Source of the DNA: Siphonodentalium dalli
Lineage: Eukaryota > Mollusca > Scaphopoda > Gadilida > Siphonodentaliidae
Direction of reading: 5' to 3'
DNA length: 64,000 nt
Assembly (NCBI GenBank): GCA_032622095.1
Contig: CP136069.1
Span: 19,481,326 to 19,545,325 of the forward strand
Positions 1 through 10,590 of this stretch are shown here, in pieces; the stretch's first letter is position 1, and every line of letters begins with the position of its first letter. Position numbers and translations under genes: made by a program. The notes beneath the pieces are model-generated. The model did not search any database. It saw only the letters and a list, made by a program, of their open reading frames with translations, and was not told the origin of the DNA.

Positions 1-174
1 CTGTATATGAATTTCTGTGCATACTATTAGTCATGGATGTTAACATTGACATATAAATAGGAACAAGCCATTTTCGGGTCATTCGGTAAAAAAAAAACAT
101 GGCTGCCAGCCATCTTGGATTTCAAAATTCAATCCATTAGCATGGGCTACAGGCTATACTGTTTGTCTGTTCAT

Positions 175-448
175 CATGACATTTGTCATTTATGTTAATA
201 TTGACATATAGATGTGTTTTAAGCCAAACTCATTGCAAAAACAGTCAAAAAGACTTGCAGGAAAAATATTTTTGAGTTGCGGAAAAAATTGTTTGTTGGT
301 CCTATCGACATGACATGACATTTGTCATTTATGTTAATATTGACATATAGATGTGTTTTAAGCCAAACTCATTGCAAAAACAGTCAAAAAGACTTGCAGG
401 AAAAATATTTTTGAGTTGCGGAAAAAATTGTTTGTTGGTCCTATCGAC
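175..448. repeat. 139-bp direct tandem duplication
   Basis: Positions 175-313 and 314-448 read the same at an offset of exactly 139 bases, from the TGACATTTGTCATT stretch to the TTGGTCCTATCGAC stretch. I see almost no differences, so the duplication is recent. It sits inside a dispersed repeat that spans about 1-545. That repeat has a second copy at 55341-55700, recognisable by the same opening GAATTTCTGTGCATACTATT and the same C-rich CACCCACCCACC end. Confidence 0.85.
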
Positions 449-509
449 CACCCACCCACCCCGGCATACGTGCCCGGAAAAAACTTTTTTCCACCCCCCT
501 GCCACTGGT

Positions 510-798
510 ACTTTGTAGTGGCCTGGTAAAAAGTTGATGAAAAAAATGCAGATGAAGATGGATAACTCTAAAATCAAGTGTGGCATTTTGTGTCAGCTAT
601 TTGACAAACCGGCCAAATTTTATTGAACAAAATGTTGATATAAAATAACAGGTTTTGGGAAATTTTATGCTATATTTGACTGATTAGCATTATTTTTGGG
701 CAATTAATCGAATTAATCTGATAACTGAAGCGGCATTTCAAAAAATGTTGTTGTTGGAATCTGATGATATGGGGACCATCGAATCGGATTGAGCACCT
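510..798. mobile_element. Truncated TTAA element (AGGTACTCAATCC family)
   Basis: The right end reads GGATTGAGCACCT followed by TTAA at 799-802. This matches the terminal inverted repeat of the complete copies at 20532-21003, 30684-31152 and 45936-46414. The left terminus is missing or merges into the preceding repeat. Confidence 0.6.
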
Positions 799-891
799 TT
801 AAATATATAGACATATACCTGATATAAAGTGGGCCATTAAATCCTTTTGTATTCCATTCACTAATCGAGTGCCTAAATTTTTATTTTGCAG

Positions 892-998
892 GGCTTTGCC
901 TTCATAAACTTCTACAGAAGGGAAGATGCAGCTAGGGCCATAAGTGGAGTGTCAGGTTTTGGATACGACCATCTAATTCTCAATGTGGAATGGGCTAA
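892..998 (+). CDS. EIF3G: eIF3 subunit G (eIF3g), penultimate coding exon
   Basis: This internal exon encodes the C-terminal half of the RNA recognition motif of eukaryotic translation initiation factor 3 subunit G. eIF3g belongs to the cytoplasmic eIF3 complex, which loads mRNA on the 40S subunit and promotes scanning. The 35 whole codons begin [17 protein letters not shown], containing most of RNP1 ([K]GFAFINF, whose Lys must lie in the previous exon), and end in [12 protein letters not shown]. This is the strongly conserved end of animal eIF3g. A polypyrimidine tract and CAG end at 891, and a GTAAGT donor starts at 999. The exon ends in phase 2 (AA), and the next exon supplies the G that completes Lys. 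The first part of the gene lies left of the window. I recognised it from family knowledge, not from a search. Identification is very secure. Confidence 0.95.
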
Positions 999-1057
999 GT
1001 AAGTAGAACATTAACCCTTACATGACTGGAGCTTCCTGAAATTTTGCGAAAACCCTG

Positions 1058-1370
1058 TGCCAATGCATTATCTTATATATGGGAATCTCCCATAGGGAGC
1101 CTCGTATATATAAGAGAATACATTGGCCTAACAATATTTACCTCGACCTTGTAAGCCAGTGCATTCTCTGATATATGGGAGTCTCCCATATGGAGCCTTG
1201 CATTTATAATAGAATACATTGGCCTAACACTATTTATCTTGACCTTGTAAGCCAGTGCATTCTCTGATATATGGGAGTCTCCCATATGGAGCCTTTTATA
1301 TATAAGAGAATACATTGTCCTAACAATATTTACCTTGACCTTGTAAGCAGTGCATTCTCTTTATATATGG
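1058..1370. repeat. 96-bp tandem repeat of a palindromic module
   Basis: Three full units and one partial unit start near 1058, 1154, 1250 and 1347. Each has an arm close to GCATTCTCTGATATATGGGA, its near complement ending ATAGAGAATACATTGGCC, and a spacer with TTGACCTTGTAAGCCAG. The same hairpin module recurs near 7100, 10170, 29800, 50270, 50440, 54290, 54440, 59800 and 60050. Confidence 0.8.
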
Positions 1371-1378
1371 GTTAACAG

Positions 1379-2183
1379 CAGTTCTGATTAAAACCATACT
1401 CTAAAAGTACTGAGTCTGATGAAACACGCTATTTGTCGCATTACTGTCACTATAAATAACTTCCACAGTATATAGTATGCCATATGACGTCACCGCCCAC
1501 ATTTGTCTTTAAAAATAACTTTGATTGACATAATGTAGTTTCGGTTTCGGTTTCGTTTCCGCGTAAGATTTTACTTTCCGCGAAAGCCTTACGTTTCCAG
1601 GGAATATTGATGCTACGCATTCTCTCAGAATATCTTCTGCGCCTTGTGACATTATTTTAACTGAGATTAATCACGTTCAACAAACTTTAATTGCGTTTAT
1701 GAATCGACGCAAGATATATTTTATTCGTTTAATTTCGAAGTTAATCATCATATCCCAGAAATTAAATAAATTTACGACATCGCGACTTATAAATTATTCG
1801 GTACTAAATGTTGAATTTCTTAAAAAGATTCAATTATATTTGACATATTAAGTAATATTGGTCAATTCTGCACTCTTTAAATACGCTTTTCAGTGTTAAA
1901 TTTGCTGTCGTAAAACTGAATTTGTAAACATTAGCCATGCGGCGGAAAAATTATTGTGCTATTTATAACTATTGGGCGTGGTTTACTGGAATCGGCACCG
2001 GCTGAAGGAATTCCCTTGTCTTGGGAATTCCATGCGACTGTCACCTGATTGGTCACATCGCGTTCATGAGGATATTGTGATTGGCTGGCAAGTATGTAAT
2101 TCCTGCTGGGAGTAATGGAATCTCTACCCATTGTCATCAGACTCAGTACTTTTAGAGTCTGAGTATGGTTTTAATCAGAACTG
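1379..2183. mobile_element. 805-bp TIR transposon with 9-bp target duplication
   Basis: Left end CAGTTCTGATTAAAACC and right end GGTTTTAATCAGAACTG are inverted repeats that continue inward for about 45 bases. The 9-mer GGTTAACAG flanks the element exactly on both sides (1370-1378 and 2184-2192). A 9-bp duplication is typical of Mutator-like elements. I see no transposase, so it is non-autonomous. It interrupted the last unit of the preceding 96-bp repeat. Confidence 0.75.
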
Positions 2184-2269
2184 GGTTAACAGCTGAGGAA
2201 ATCTTTAGACACCTGTTTTATCACAAATATGAATGGAATTCTCTTATCAACCAGGTACAGCCACATACA

Positions 2270-2409
2270 GTGATGCCCTAAATAATTGACTCCTTAATCA
2301 CAGCAGAATTATGGAAATATGGCTTGTTGCCATTCATCGGAAAGCTCTCATCGAGAGTTACCCATAATTCTGATCTAGTTAAGGAGTCGATTATTTAGGA
2401 CATTACTGT
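2270..2409. mobile_element. 140-bp MITE, TIR with CTAAATAATYGACTCCTTAA
   Basis: Nearly the whole element is two inverted arms, starting TGATGCCCTAAATAATTGAC and ending TCGATTATTTAGGACATTAC. Related copies lie at 7733-7875 and 44385-44544. The internal GGAAATATGGCTTGTTGCC is conserved among them. Confidence 0.8.
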
Positions 2410-3456
2410 ACACATTTAACTTGTAACATGTGTTACTATGATATTCCTATAGAAAAAGTCAAACATGGCGGGAAAGTCAAACATTTTACAGTGCCAAACA
2501 TACTAGTGCATGTTTTTTTATATCTGCCCAATGTCTAGCGAAATTTGTACATAATAGCCGGATGGCGAAGACAAGCTGTCCTCGGTGCATGCACTGATAA
2601 GCTTAATGGGATTCAGTCAAAATAAGATTCCACCTCACATAAAAATCCCATTCCCGCACTGCCTGCATTTATTATTCCTCTTTGTTCTTTGCTATAATGT
2701 TGGACACACAACTTCTAAACAGAATGACACTGTACGTACAGGCGAAGTGGTCACGTCGGTCATGTGACTTCGGTTGGCAACACGAGTTACACATTACAAG
2801 TACATGTGGCTGAACCCGGCTATTTACTCATGATAGTGTAAAAAAAACGATGTTTCCATGGATTCCTTCACTAGAATCTTCCAAATTATTAAAGGTTACA
2901 AAAACCTACAGACTATAAAACTGCGATAGTCAGATTATTGTAAAGTACAGTGTGAACTCAAACTGGAACAGGGTAAGGACACAAGAACGTACTTAGTACT
3001 GATGTCTTCTCGTGGGCATGTTGGTCACAAGTAATGGTGAGGTGGATTCCTGCACAAACCTGCGCAATAAGTTATATAAACAATTTATTACATAGTATCA
3101 CAACATTGTTTAGGGTACACACATGATGTGATGACAACAATGACAACAAGTTATTTTAGGCATGCAGACCACTTGGCCATTCGGGTACACTGTACTTGGT
3201 CAACCCAGGAAAACCACAAATGTGACATATGAGTTATGTATTCTGGCAGGCCCAAGTTTAAACATATGTCACTTGCTATTGCAAACAAAATTGACCGTTC
3301 CTTATAAATACTAGACCAGAATTCTGGATCCGGAATGTGTGTTTTTGTACATCTTCTAGTCATACATCCTCACCATTTATCTGTTTCTATAGAACACGTC
3401 GTGAGGATTCATGGAATAAAATATTGGAATTATTACTAGAGGATCGTCGTCTTTAA

Positions 3457-3697
3457 CCCTTTCAGTGCCAAGTCTGATTTTTATATCAACCCATATTTCC
3501 TTGATCATTTTTCGGCAAGAGCTCTTATAATAATGTGATACATTGATGGAAAGAGCTCTAAGAGCTCTTTCCATGAATGTATCACATTATTATAAGAGCT
3601 CTTTCCATGAATGTATCACATTATTATAATCAATAAATTTGAAAAATGATCAAGGAAATATCGGTTGATACAAAAATCGGACTTGGCACTGAAAGGG
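3457..3697. mobile_element. 241-bp TTAA MITE (CCCTTTCAGTGCCAAG family)
   Basis: The arms CCCTTTCAGTGCCAAGTC and GACTTGGCACTGAAAGGG are inverted repeats. Left TTAA is at 3453-3456; the right site is a mutated GTAA at 3698-3701. Inside is a duplicated stretch with AGAGCTCTTTCCATGAATG. CCC termini next to TTAA fit the piggyBac superfamily. Confidence 0.7.
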
Positions 3698-3770
3698 GTA
3701 ATATATATACATATCCCAAAAGTATACACAATGTGAAGAACAGAAGGAAAATAAGGTCAGGGTAAAAACA

Positions 3771-6420
3771 CCCAGGGACTCTGCTACAATAGTTCTAAAT
3801 GCCCAGGGACTCTGCTACAATAGTTCTAAACGCCAATGGACCCTGCTACAATAGTTCTAAATGCCCAGAGACCCTGCTACAATAGTTCTAAACGCCCAGG
3901 GACTCTGCTACAATAGTTCTAAACGCCCAGGGACTCTGCTACAATAGTTCTAAACACCCAGGGACCCTGCTACAATAGTTCTAAATGCCCAGGGACCCTG
4001 TTACAATAGTTATATACGCCCATGGACCCTGCTACAATAGTTCTAAATGCCCAGGGACCCTGTTACAATAGTTCTAAAGCCCAGGTACCCTGCTACAATA
4101 GTTCTAAACGCCCAGAGACCCTGCTACAATAGTTCTAAAGCCCAGGTACCCTGCTACAATAGTTCTAAACGCCCAGAGACCCTGCTACAATAGTTCTAAA
4201 GCCCATGTACCCTGCTACAATAGTTCTAAACTCCCAGGGACTCTGCTACAATAGTTCTAAACGCCCAGGGACCCTGCTACAATAGTTCTAAAGCCCAGGG
4301 ACCCTGCTACAATAGTTCTAAACGCCCAGGGGCTCTGATACAATAGTTCTAAAGCACAGGGGCTCTGCTACAATAGTTCTAAACGCCCAGGGACTCTGCT
4401 ACAATAGTTCTAAACTCCCAGGGACTCTGCTACAATAGTTCTAAACGCCCAGGTACCCTGCTACAATAGTTCTAAACGCCCATGGACTCCGCTACAATAG
4501 TTCTAAACGCCCAGGGACTCTGATACAATAGTTCTAAACTCCCAGGGACCCTGTTACAATAGTTCTAAACTCCCAGGGACCCTGCTACAATAGTTCTAAA
4601 CGCCCAGGGACTCTGCTACAATAGTTCTAAACGTCCAGGGACCCTGCTACAATAGTTCTAAATGCCCAGGGACCCTGCGACAATAGTTCTAAAGCCCAGG
4701 GACTCTGCTACAATAGTTCTAAAGCACAGGGAGTCTGCTACAATAGTTCTAAACACCCATGGGGCTCTGCTACAATAGTTCTAAATGCACAGGGACCCTG
4801 TTACAATAGTTATATATGCCCAGGGACCCTGCTACAATAGTTCTAAATGCCCAGGGACTCTGCTACAATAGTTCTAAAGCCCAGGGACCCTGTTACAATA
4901 GTTCAAAAGCCCAGGGACCCTGTTACAATAGTTAGGGACCCTGTTACAATAGTTATATATGCCCAGGGACCCTGCTACAATAGTTCTAAATGCCCAGGGA
5001 CCCTGTTACAATAGTTCTAAAGCCTAGGGACCCTGTTACAATAGTTAGGGACCCTGTTACAATAGTTATATATGCCCAGGGACCCTGCTACAATAGTTCT
5101 AAATGCCCAGGGACCCTGTTACAATAGTTCTAAATGCCCAGGGACCCTGCTACAATAGTTCTAAAGCCCAGGGGCTCTGCTACAATAGTTCTAAACACCA
5201 GGGGCTCTGCTACAATAGTTCTAAAGCCCAGGGACCCTGTTACAATAGTTCTAAATGCCCAGGGACCCTGTTACAATAGTTCTAAATGCACAAGGACTCT
5301 GTTACAATAGTTCTAAAGCCCAGGGACCCTGTTAGAATAGTTCTAAAGTCCAGGGAGTCTGCTACAGTAGTTCTAAACTCCCAGGGACCCTGTTACAATA
5401 GTTATATATGCCCAGGGACCCTGTTACAATAGTTATATATGCCCAGGGACTCTGCTACAATAGTTCTAAAGCCCAGGGACTCTGCTACAATAGTTCTAAA
5501 GCACAGGGAGTCTGCTACAATAGTTCTAAACACCCAGGGGCTCTGCTACAATAGTTCTAAAGCCCAGGGACCCTGTTACAATAGTTCTAAATGCCCAGGG
5601 ACCCTGTTACAATAGTTCTAAATGACCAGGGACTCTGTTACAATAGTTCTAAAGCCCAGGGACCCTGTTACAATAGTTCTAAAGCCCAGGGACCCTGCTA
5701 CAATAGTTCTAAACGCCCAGGGGCTCTGCTACAATAGTTCTAAACGCCCAGGGACCCTGCTACAATAGTTCTAAACGCCCAGGGACTCTGCTACAATAGT
5801 TCTAAACGCCCAGGGACTCTGCTACAATATTTCTAAACGCCCAGGGACTCTGCTACAATAGTTCTAAACGCCCAGGTACCCTGCTACAATAGTTCTAAAC
5901 GCCCACGGACCCTGCTACAATAGTTCTAAACACCCAGGGACCCTGTTACAATAGTTCAAAAGCCCAGGGACCCTGTTACAATAGTTCTAAATGCCCAGGG
6001 ACCCTGCTACAATAGTTCTAAATGCCCAGGGACTCTGCTACAATAGTTCAAAAGCCCAGGGACCCTGCTACAATAGTTCTAAACGCCCAGGGACTCTGCT
6101 ACAATAGTTCAAAAGCCCAGGGACCCTGCTACAATAGTTCTAAACGCCCATGGACCCTGCTACAATAGTTCTAAATGCCCAGGGACTCTGCTACAATAGT
6201 TCTAAATTCCCAGGGACCCTGCTACAATAGGTCTAAAGCCCAGGTACCCTGCTACAATAGTTCTAAACGCCCACGGACCCTGCTACAATAGTTCTAAACG
6301 CACAGGGACTCTGCTACAATAGTTTTAAATGCCCAGGTACCTTGCTACAATAGTTCTAAACACCCAGGGACTCTGCTACAATAGTTCTAAATTCCCAGGG
6401 ACTCTGCTACAATAGTTATA
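3771..6420. repeat. 31-bp minisatellite array, about 85 copies
   Basis: The unit is close to CCCAGGGACTCTGCTACAAT followed by AGTTCTAAACG. Length varies between 30 and 31 bases. Common variants are ACCCTG/ACTCTG, GCTACAAT/GTTACAAT and AAACG/AAATG/AAAG. Longer higher-order duplications occur near 4930-5130, where units starting AGTTAGGGACC and AGTTATATATG alternate twice. The array is entirely inside the last eIF3g intron. Confidence 0.95.
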
Positions 6421-6694
6421 GAAAATTTGTGCATTTGTATTATCACTGAAATGTGTCTATTCATCAACAGTTTAATGAATTTTCCTGTTCAGTTATACAA
6501 GTATACAATGGATTGGCCTATTTTGCATTTGTAGGAAATTAGGAATATTCAAATCTTATAAGCACACGGACAGGTATAGAAACTCCCTATTGTTTCGGTC
6601 TTGCTGATCAGATGTATTCACCATTTTCACCTTTTCGCCAATGCTGAATCACTTTATTTATAGGTTGTCATGTCTGCTTGTATTTTTGTTTCAG

Positions 6695-6713
6695 GCCCTC
6701 TGGGGACACATAA
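6695..6713 (+). CDS. EIF3G: eIF3g last coding exon (six amino-acid end)
   Basis: The acceptor TTTTTGTTTCAG ends at 6694. The first base completes the Lys codon of the previous exon, and the exon then reads Pro-Ser-Gly-Asp-Thr-stop (TAA at 6711-6713). The joined end WAKPS... agrees with animal eIF3g, which continues WAKPS before a short variable tail. Only 19 coding bases are present, so the exon can be found only by matching phase and family knowledge. The 3' UTR follows. Confidence 0.9.
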
Positions 6714-6988
6714 CAGAAGCTATAGGAGGATAGAAAATGTACCCAATGTTAATCACAAGGATCATGACATTATATCATAATTGTGCTAAATTAAAAGCTG
6801 CCCCCACAGTTCACATTAAACTCTTTATCCAACCCTATGGTCAGGATATCACGATCCTGTTAAAGGTGTTCATTCTCTTATTATATATGCGAGTCTCTAG
6901 CTTTCCCCAATTGTTTAGTCTAAATGTAGCTTTGATTTTGCAATATATCTTTGTTTGGAGCAAGGGGAGTAATTCATTGGTGTATTGC

Positions 6989-6994
6989 AATAAA
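6989..6994 (+). terminator. Polyadenylation signal of eIF3g
   Basis: AATAAA lies 276 bases after the stop codon, within TGCAATAAATATTTTCG, followed by T-rich sequence. It is the first canonical signal downstream of the stop. Transcript evidence would be needed to prove use. Confidence 0.55.
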
Positions 6995-7084
6995 TATTTT
7001 CGTTTTGTGTATCTCTCCCCGATTCAATTCGAGATTTGATTCAACTGTAATCTCCAGTTTCGTAGGGGCCTACTAATAATATTT

Positions 7085-7175
7085 AACTTGACCTTGTAAG
7101 CCAGTGCATTCTCTTATATATGCGAGGTTCCCTATTTGAGAGTTGCATACATAAGAGAATGCACTGACACAGGAT
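7085..7175. repeat. Single copy of the GCATTCTCTTATATATGCGAG hairpin module
   Basis: It has the flank TTGACCTTGTAAGCCAGTGC and a diverged inverted arm, CATAAGAGAATGCACTG. It belongs to the module seen in tandem at 1058-1370. Confidence 0.65.
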
Positions 7176-7204
7176 CTTTAATGCTGCCCCAGCACAGCTC
7201 CCTT

Positions 7205-7610
7205 CATGAACGGTTTAATAGCATTCTGCTACATATGGATATAGTATGTCTGATATTTGCAGAATTATGTCAACAGAGGGTGAATTTAGTGCAGGATGGC
7301 ATCACCAAATTCACCCTCTGGGAACCTCATTCTGCTTAGACCTCAACTGCTATGGGAGACCTAGGATCAGATTGAAGTTCCCCAATTGAAGTTAGTCACC
7401 TCGATTATGCAATTTATCTTCTGCAAATTAGGGGATAAAGAAACAGATCAGAAGGGAAAAAATAACTAAAAACAATGTTAAATTGAGACTAGATACTTGC
7501 AGTCTGCAGAGGGTGAATTTGGTGATGGTAAACCACTTTTTGAGATAGCGTCACTAAATTCACCTTCTGGGGACCCCATTCTGCTAATGCCAGACACACT
7601 TTTTCAAGGC
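7205..7610. repeat. Dispersed repeat with CAGAGGGTGAATTTGGTGATG ends
   Basis: Inverted and direct copies of CAGAGGGTGAATT and AATTCACCCTCTGG occur at 7270-7330 and 7503-7575. Relatives are at 27838-28190 and 29196-29375, including the shared CCTCGATTATGCAA stretch. No coding capacity is visible. Confidence 0.6.
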
Positions 7611-7732
7611 TTGGATGTATTCAGGGTTGCAGACCTCCAATTACAACATAAACAATCTAATTTAAGATCTCTTTGCACTTTGTTCTGTTGAAAAAATGTT
7701 GAAAACCAATTATGACATATAAACTAGACCTA

Positions 7733-7875
7733 CAGTAATGCTCTAAGTAATCGACTCCTTAACCACAGCAGAATTATGGGTAACTTTTCAGGATTTAGTC
7801 GGAAATATGGCTTGTTGCCATTCATCGGAAAGCTCTCCCCGAGAGGTTAAGGAGTCGATTACTTAGAGCATTACT
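7733..7875. mobile_element. 143-bp MITE, CTAAGTAATCGACTCCTTAA family
   Basis: The arms CAGTAATGCTCTAAGTAATC and GATTACTTAGAGCATTACTG are perfect complements of each other. This is a close relative of 2270-2409. Confidence 0.8.
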
Positions 7876-7920
7876 GCCTGATAAAAAATATTATTTGAGT
7901 ATCGGACACCGCCACATTAA

Positions 7921-8257
7921 CCCTTTGAAGAGTATCTGTAACGTCATATACATGACGTCATGTGTAAATTTAACGTCAACGTCATAGCAATAATTATTAA
8001 CAAGTTCGGGTCAAAAAGGTCCAATAATTCGTTTTAATTTATGTGCATTTTTTTGTTAACGTGTGTTATCATAATCGATTGCACTTATACATTTGGGACA
8101 TTATATTAATCAACATAACTCCTATACAAATCATTTATAAATCAGATGATTTATTGAAGTTAATGTCTACGTAAAATAACATTTCCTGAAACGACATATA
8201 TGTCGTTCTACTCCTCAACCGATAGACGACATATATGTCGTTCTACTTGCCAAAGGG
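7921..8257. mobile_element. 337-bp TTAA MITE (CCCTTTG family), copy 1
   Basis: TTAA at 7917-7920 and 8258-8261 flank ends starting CCCTTTGAAGAG and finishing GCCAAAGGG. A second copy of 338 bp in opposite orientation is at 11095-11432. Internal landmarks are shared: TATGACGTCATG near one end and ACGACATATATGTCGT near the other. TTAA plus CCC ends suggest a piggyBac-type MITE. It lies just 3' of the receptor gene. Confidence 0.85.
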
Positions 8258-8498
8258 TTAAAATAAACGGCCTGCATTGGACGTATTTTAAAAATTTTGA
8301 TATTTTGAATTGTTTTTTTTATTATTTTGGTATGTTTTTACCAACATGTTCATATGCATTGAGCATTAATTGCAAACTACATGAACTCTTAACATCTCTG
8401 TGTAATGTGTGACGATTGACTATCAACTATACATATAGTGATATAGAACAAATATCAGGCTTTTTCAGATGGAAGCAATTAACTCACACAGCACATAG

Positions 8499-8504
8499 TT
8501 TATT
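8499..8504 (-). terminator. AATAAA overlapping the receptor stop codon
   Basis: On the minus strand the end reads GAACAATAAACT. The TAA stop (8500-8502) is part of an AATAAA hexamer. If used, cleavage would leave a 3' UTR of only about 10-30 bases, so it may be coincidental. Confidence 0.3.
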
Positions 8505-9465
8505 GTTCAGGCTTCATTTCACCTGTTTGCCTGGTGTTAAGTGGGAACACTTGACGGGTAGCTCGTCCACAGCAGAGAAAAATCCTCAGTGCCTTCAAAA
8601 ATCGCCTATTTATACAGCAGTAAAGCACGAAATTACACGAAAAGTTTAGTGTCACAAGTATCGTTACTGTTACTTGAAAGATCTCAAATACAGAAGAATC
8701 TAACTTGTAGTTTGTTGCGAGGATATTTAGGATTGCCGACGGAACCATAGTTACGAAAAACAACATTAAAATTGATACTAATGTCATAATGATCCGTAGT
8801 TGCTCAGATTTGGTTCGTTGCTCCATGTATTCTGTTGCTCTTAACTTCTGTCGAATTTTCCACTGTTTTCTGATGAAGGTTATGAGAATGATATTAAAAA
8901 CTGAGAGCGTCACCATAGGTAGGTACTGAAACATTATAGCGTCGAACCATATATATATTAGAAAATCATGGCTGTCCCCAAATTCAGTCAGTTCAAGTTC
9001 TCTGTCCTCGTTTATTTTGTACATGTAGAAGGTTGGAATATTTTCCAGCGTTACAGAGACAAGATTGATAACGATGAAAATTTGACCACCGTATCTGAAT
9101 CTATCAAATTTATGTCTGCTTTGAAAGCAAACCACTAAACACCTCTCAACCGTGAACACTAAAACTGTTAAAATGCTTGCTTTGATAAAGATGTCTCCTA
9201 TTTGTATGTAAATATACCCTTCGAATATCAACATGAAATCTTTGTCGATGTCCAATCTGGTTGGATAACGTATGAAACATATCGGAAGAATGAATAGTAG
9301 ACTGAGTGAATCGAACACTGCCAAAGCACGCAGGTATAGATAGGCTGTTCCTCCGAATTGCTTATTCCTCAGAACGATAAGTGTTAGAACATTTCCTGCC
9401 AAGCCGAAGCAACATATTATCGGGATCACAACAAGGTATCCCACCAGTTCAAAGTTTCTTTCCAT
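8500..9465 (-). CDS. Class A (rhodopsin-like) G-protein-coupled receptor, FMRFamide-receptor-like
   Basis: This 321-residue single-exon receptor belongs in the plasma membrane and is probably activated by a small peptide. The ligand cannot be read from sequence. Visible family marks are TM1 with GN at 24-25 (N1.50), TM2 with LRALAVFD (D2.50 at 52), TM3 ending in VERC in place of DRY, a Pro in TM6 (FFVTMVPSA, no CWxP), and TM7 with NFVLYCC, an NPxxY variant seen in FMRFamide-receptor-type invertebrate receptors. Helix 8 with CC after RIFL may be palmitoylated. Only about 8 residues precede TM1 and contain no clear glycosylation site. Cysteines normally linking TM3 and extracellular loop 2 are not seen. 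The start is the first ATG after an in-frame TGA seven codons upstream. The stop overlaps an AATAAA. Neighbours are transposons only. Confidence 0.88.
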   Translation of the reverse strand: MERNFELVGYLVVIPIICCFGLAGNVLTLIVLRNKQFGGTAYLYLRALAVFDSLSLLFILPICFIRYPTRLDIDKDFMLIFEGYIYIQIGDIFIKASILTVLVFTVERCLVVCFQSRHKFDRFRYGGQIFIVINLVSVTLENIPTFYMYKINEDRELELTEFGDSHDFLIYIWFDAIMFQYLPMVTLSVFNIILITFIRKQWKIRQKLRATEYMEQRTKSEQLRIIMTLVSILMLFFVTMVPSAILNILATNYKLDSSVFEIFQVTVTILVTLNFSCNFVLYCCINRRFLKALRIFLCCGRATRQVFPLNTRQTGEMKPEQ

Positions 9466-9942
9466 ACAGACTCTTATGTTTGATCACTGGACTTTACAAT
9501 AATGGTGGATACATCGGCGTTGGCAATGTTGTTGATGATAGACCACAAGTCCTGCTACTCTTCAGATATTGTCATGTTCTGTACTTGTTATTTTTCTCAC
9601 TAGTGTCAGAACATCATCAGTGCCTCTGTTGGTGCTGGATCATATGTTTGATGTCATTGCATTCCTGTAGAGAAAAAACATCCAGATAAAGTATATTATT
9701 ATCCATCCCTTAACTAACACTATATCTGAAAGGGGCAAAAGCCGTCACATGATAATCCAGGAAAAAGTCATATTGGACTCCTGAAAGTCATATTGGACTC
9801 AATCGAGTCCGATATGACTATTTATCAGGACTCCATCACTTCATGAAGTAATTCTATTGCCAAATGAATCGGTGAAATTGTGATGCATGCAATACTCTGA
9901 TTTTGCAGACGTTTCACTTCCGCATTGAGTTTTTTTTTTCAC

Positions 9943-10055
9943 TACAATGTTGTGTACAGTATGAGTTTTTCTTGTACTGCGTGTCTCATCCAATTTGACT
10001 TTTCACCACAACCTGGAGTCATACAAGAAAAACATACTATACACAACATTGTAGA
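9943..10055. repeat. Hairpin ACAATGTTGTGTACAGTATG, copy 1
   Basis: ACAATGTTGTGTACAGTATG returns as its complement near 10033-10055, with TTTTTCTTGTAC in both arms. The loop has TTTGACTTTTCACCACAACC. The second copy is at 10796-10915. Confidence 0.7.
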
Positions 10056-10129
10056 ATAGAATTAATTTAAAGATTTATTCCATTTTTCGGACCACTAAGC
10101 ACAACAACATACAAATATATTTTAACCCT

Positions 10130-10270
10130 TTTATGACTGGAGCTGCGCTAGTGCAGCATTAAAGATCCCCCTGTGCCATGCATTCTTTTATATATGCAAA
10201 TGGTCTATCATTTCCTATAATATCAAGTTATAGGTCGCCTTGCATATATAAGAGAATGCATTGGCCTAAC
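10130..10270. repeat. GCATTCTCTTATATATGC hairpin module after a TTTTAACCCTTTTATGACTGG start
   Basis: The opening CCCTTTTATGACTGGAGCT matches similar starts near 1014 and 29403, always followed by CCTGTG(C/A)CAATGCATT and the hairpin. This suggests a composite family. The right boundary is unclear. Confidence 0.5.
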
Positions 10271-10274
10271 AAAT

Positions 10275-10590
10275 TTTATATTATTATTTATAATTGTTAA
10301 AGAATGTAAGAAATAGTGATAAAAAAATGATAAAAATTGTAAAGGAACATCAGAAAAAATGATAAAATTTGATAAAGAATGTAAGAAAAATTATTAAAAG
10401 TTATCAAAAATTGTTAAAAAATGTAAGACAAAATGATAATAAAAAAATGATAAAATTGTTAAAGAATATAAGAACAAATTATAAAAATTGTTATAGAATG
10501 CAACAAAAAAATTATAAAAAAAAATTACAAAAAATTGTTAAAGAATGTAAAAACAAAAAGACAAATAATGATAAAAATTGTTAAAGAATC
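10275..10590. repeat. A-rich low-complexity tract (TTGTTAAAGAATGTAAGAAA units)
   Basis: Irregular units close to AAAAATTGTTAAAGAATGTA follow one another. The same units, sometimes complemented, occur at 29860-29890, 33095-33300, 50385-50420 and 54370-54420. They usually lie between or beside the hairpin modules, so they seem to be part of the same composite element. No gene. Confidence 0.6.

Larger units (their letters stand above)
999..6694 (+). other. Last intron of eIF3g (5.7 kb, transposon and minisatellite filled)
   Basis: The intron runs from the GTAAGT donor to the TTTTTGTTTCAG acceptor. It holds a 96-bp palindromic tandem repeat, an 805-bp element with a 9-bp target duplication, two MITEs and a 2.65-kb minisatellite. 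I see no exon or recognisable repeat in 2410-3452 or 6421-6690 apart from ordinary AT-rich sequence. The intron is far larger than the coding material on either side. Confidence 0.85.

Noticed and set aside
3771-6420. Regular repeats suggesting a CRISPR array
   Set aside because: The units are contiguous and have no unique spacers, and the locus is in an intron of an animal gene. It is a minisatellite.
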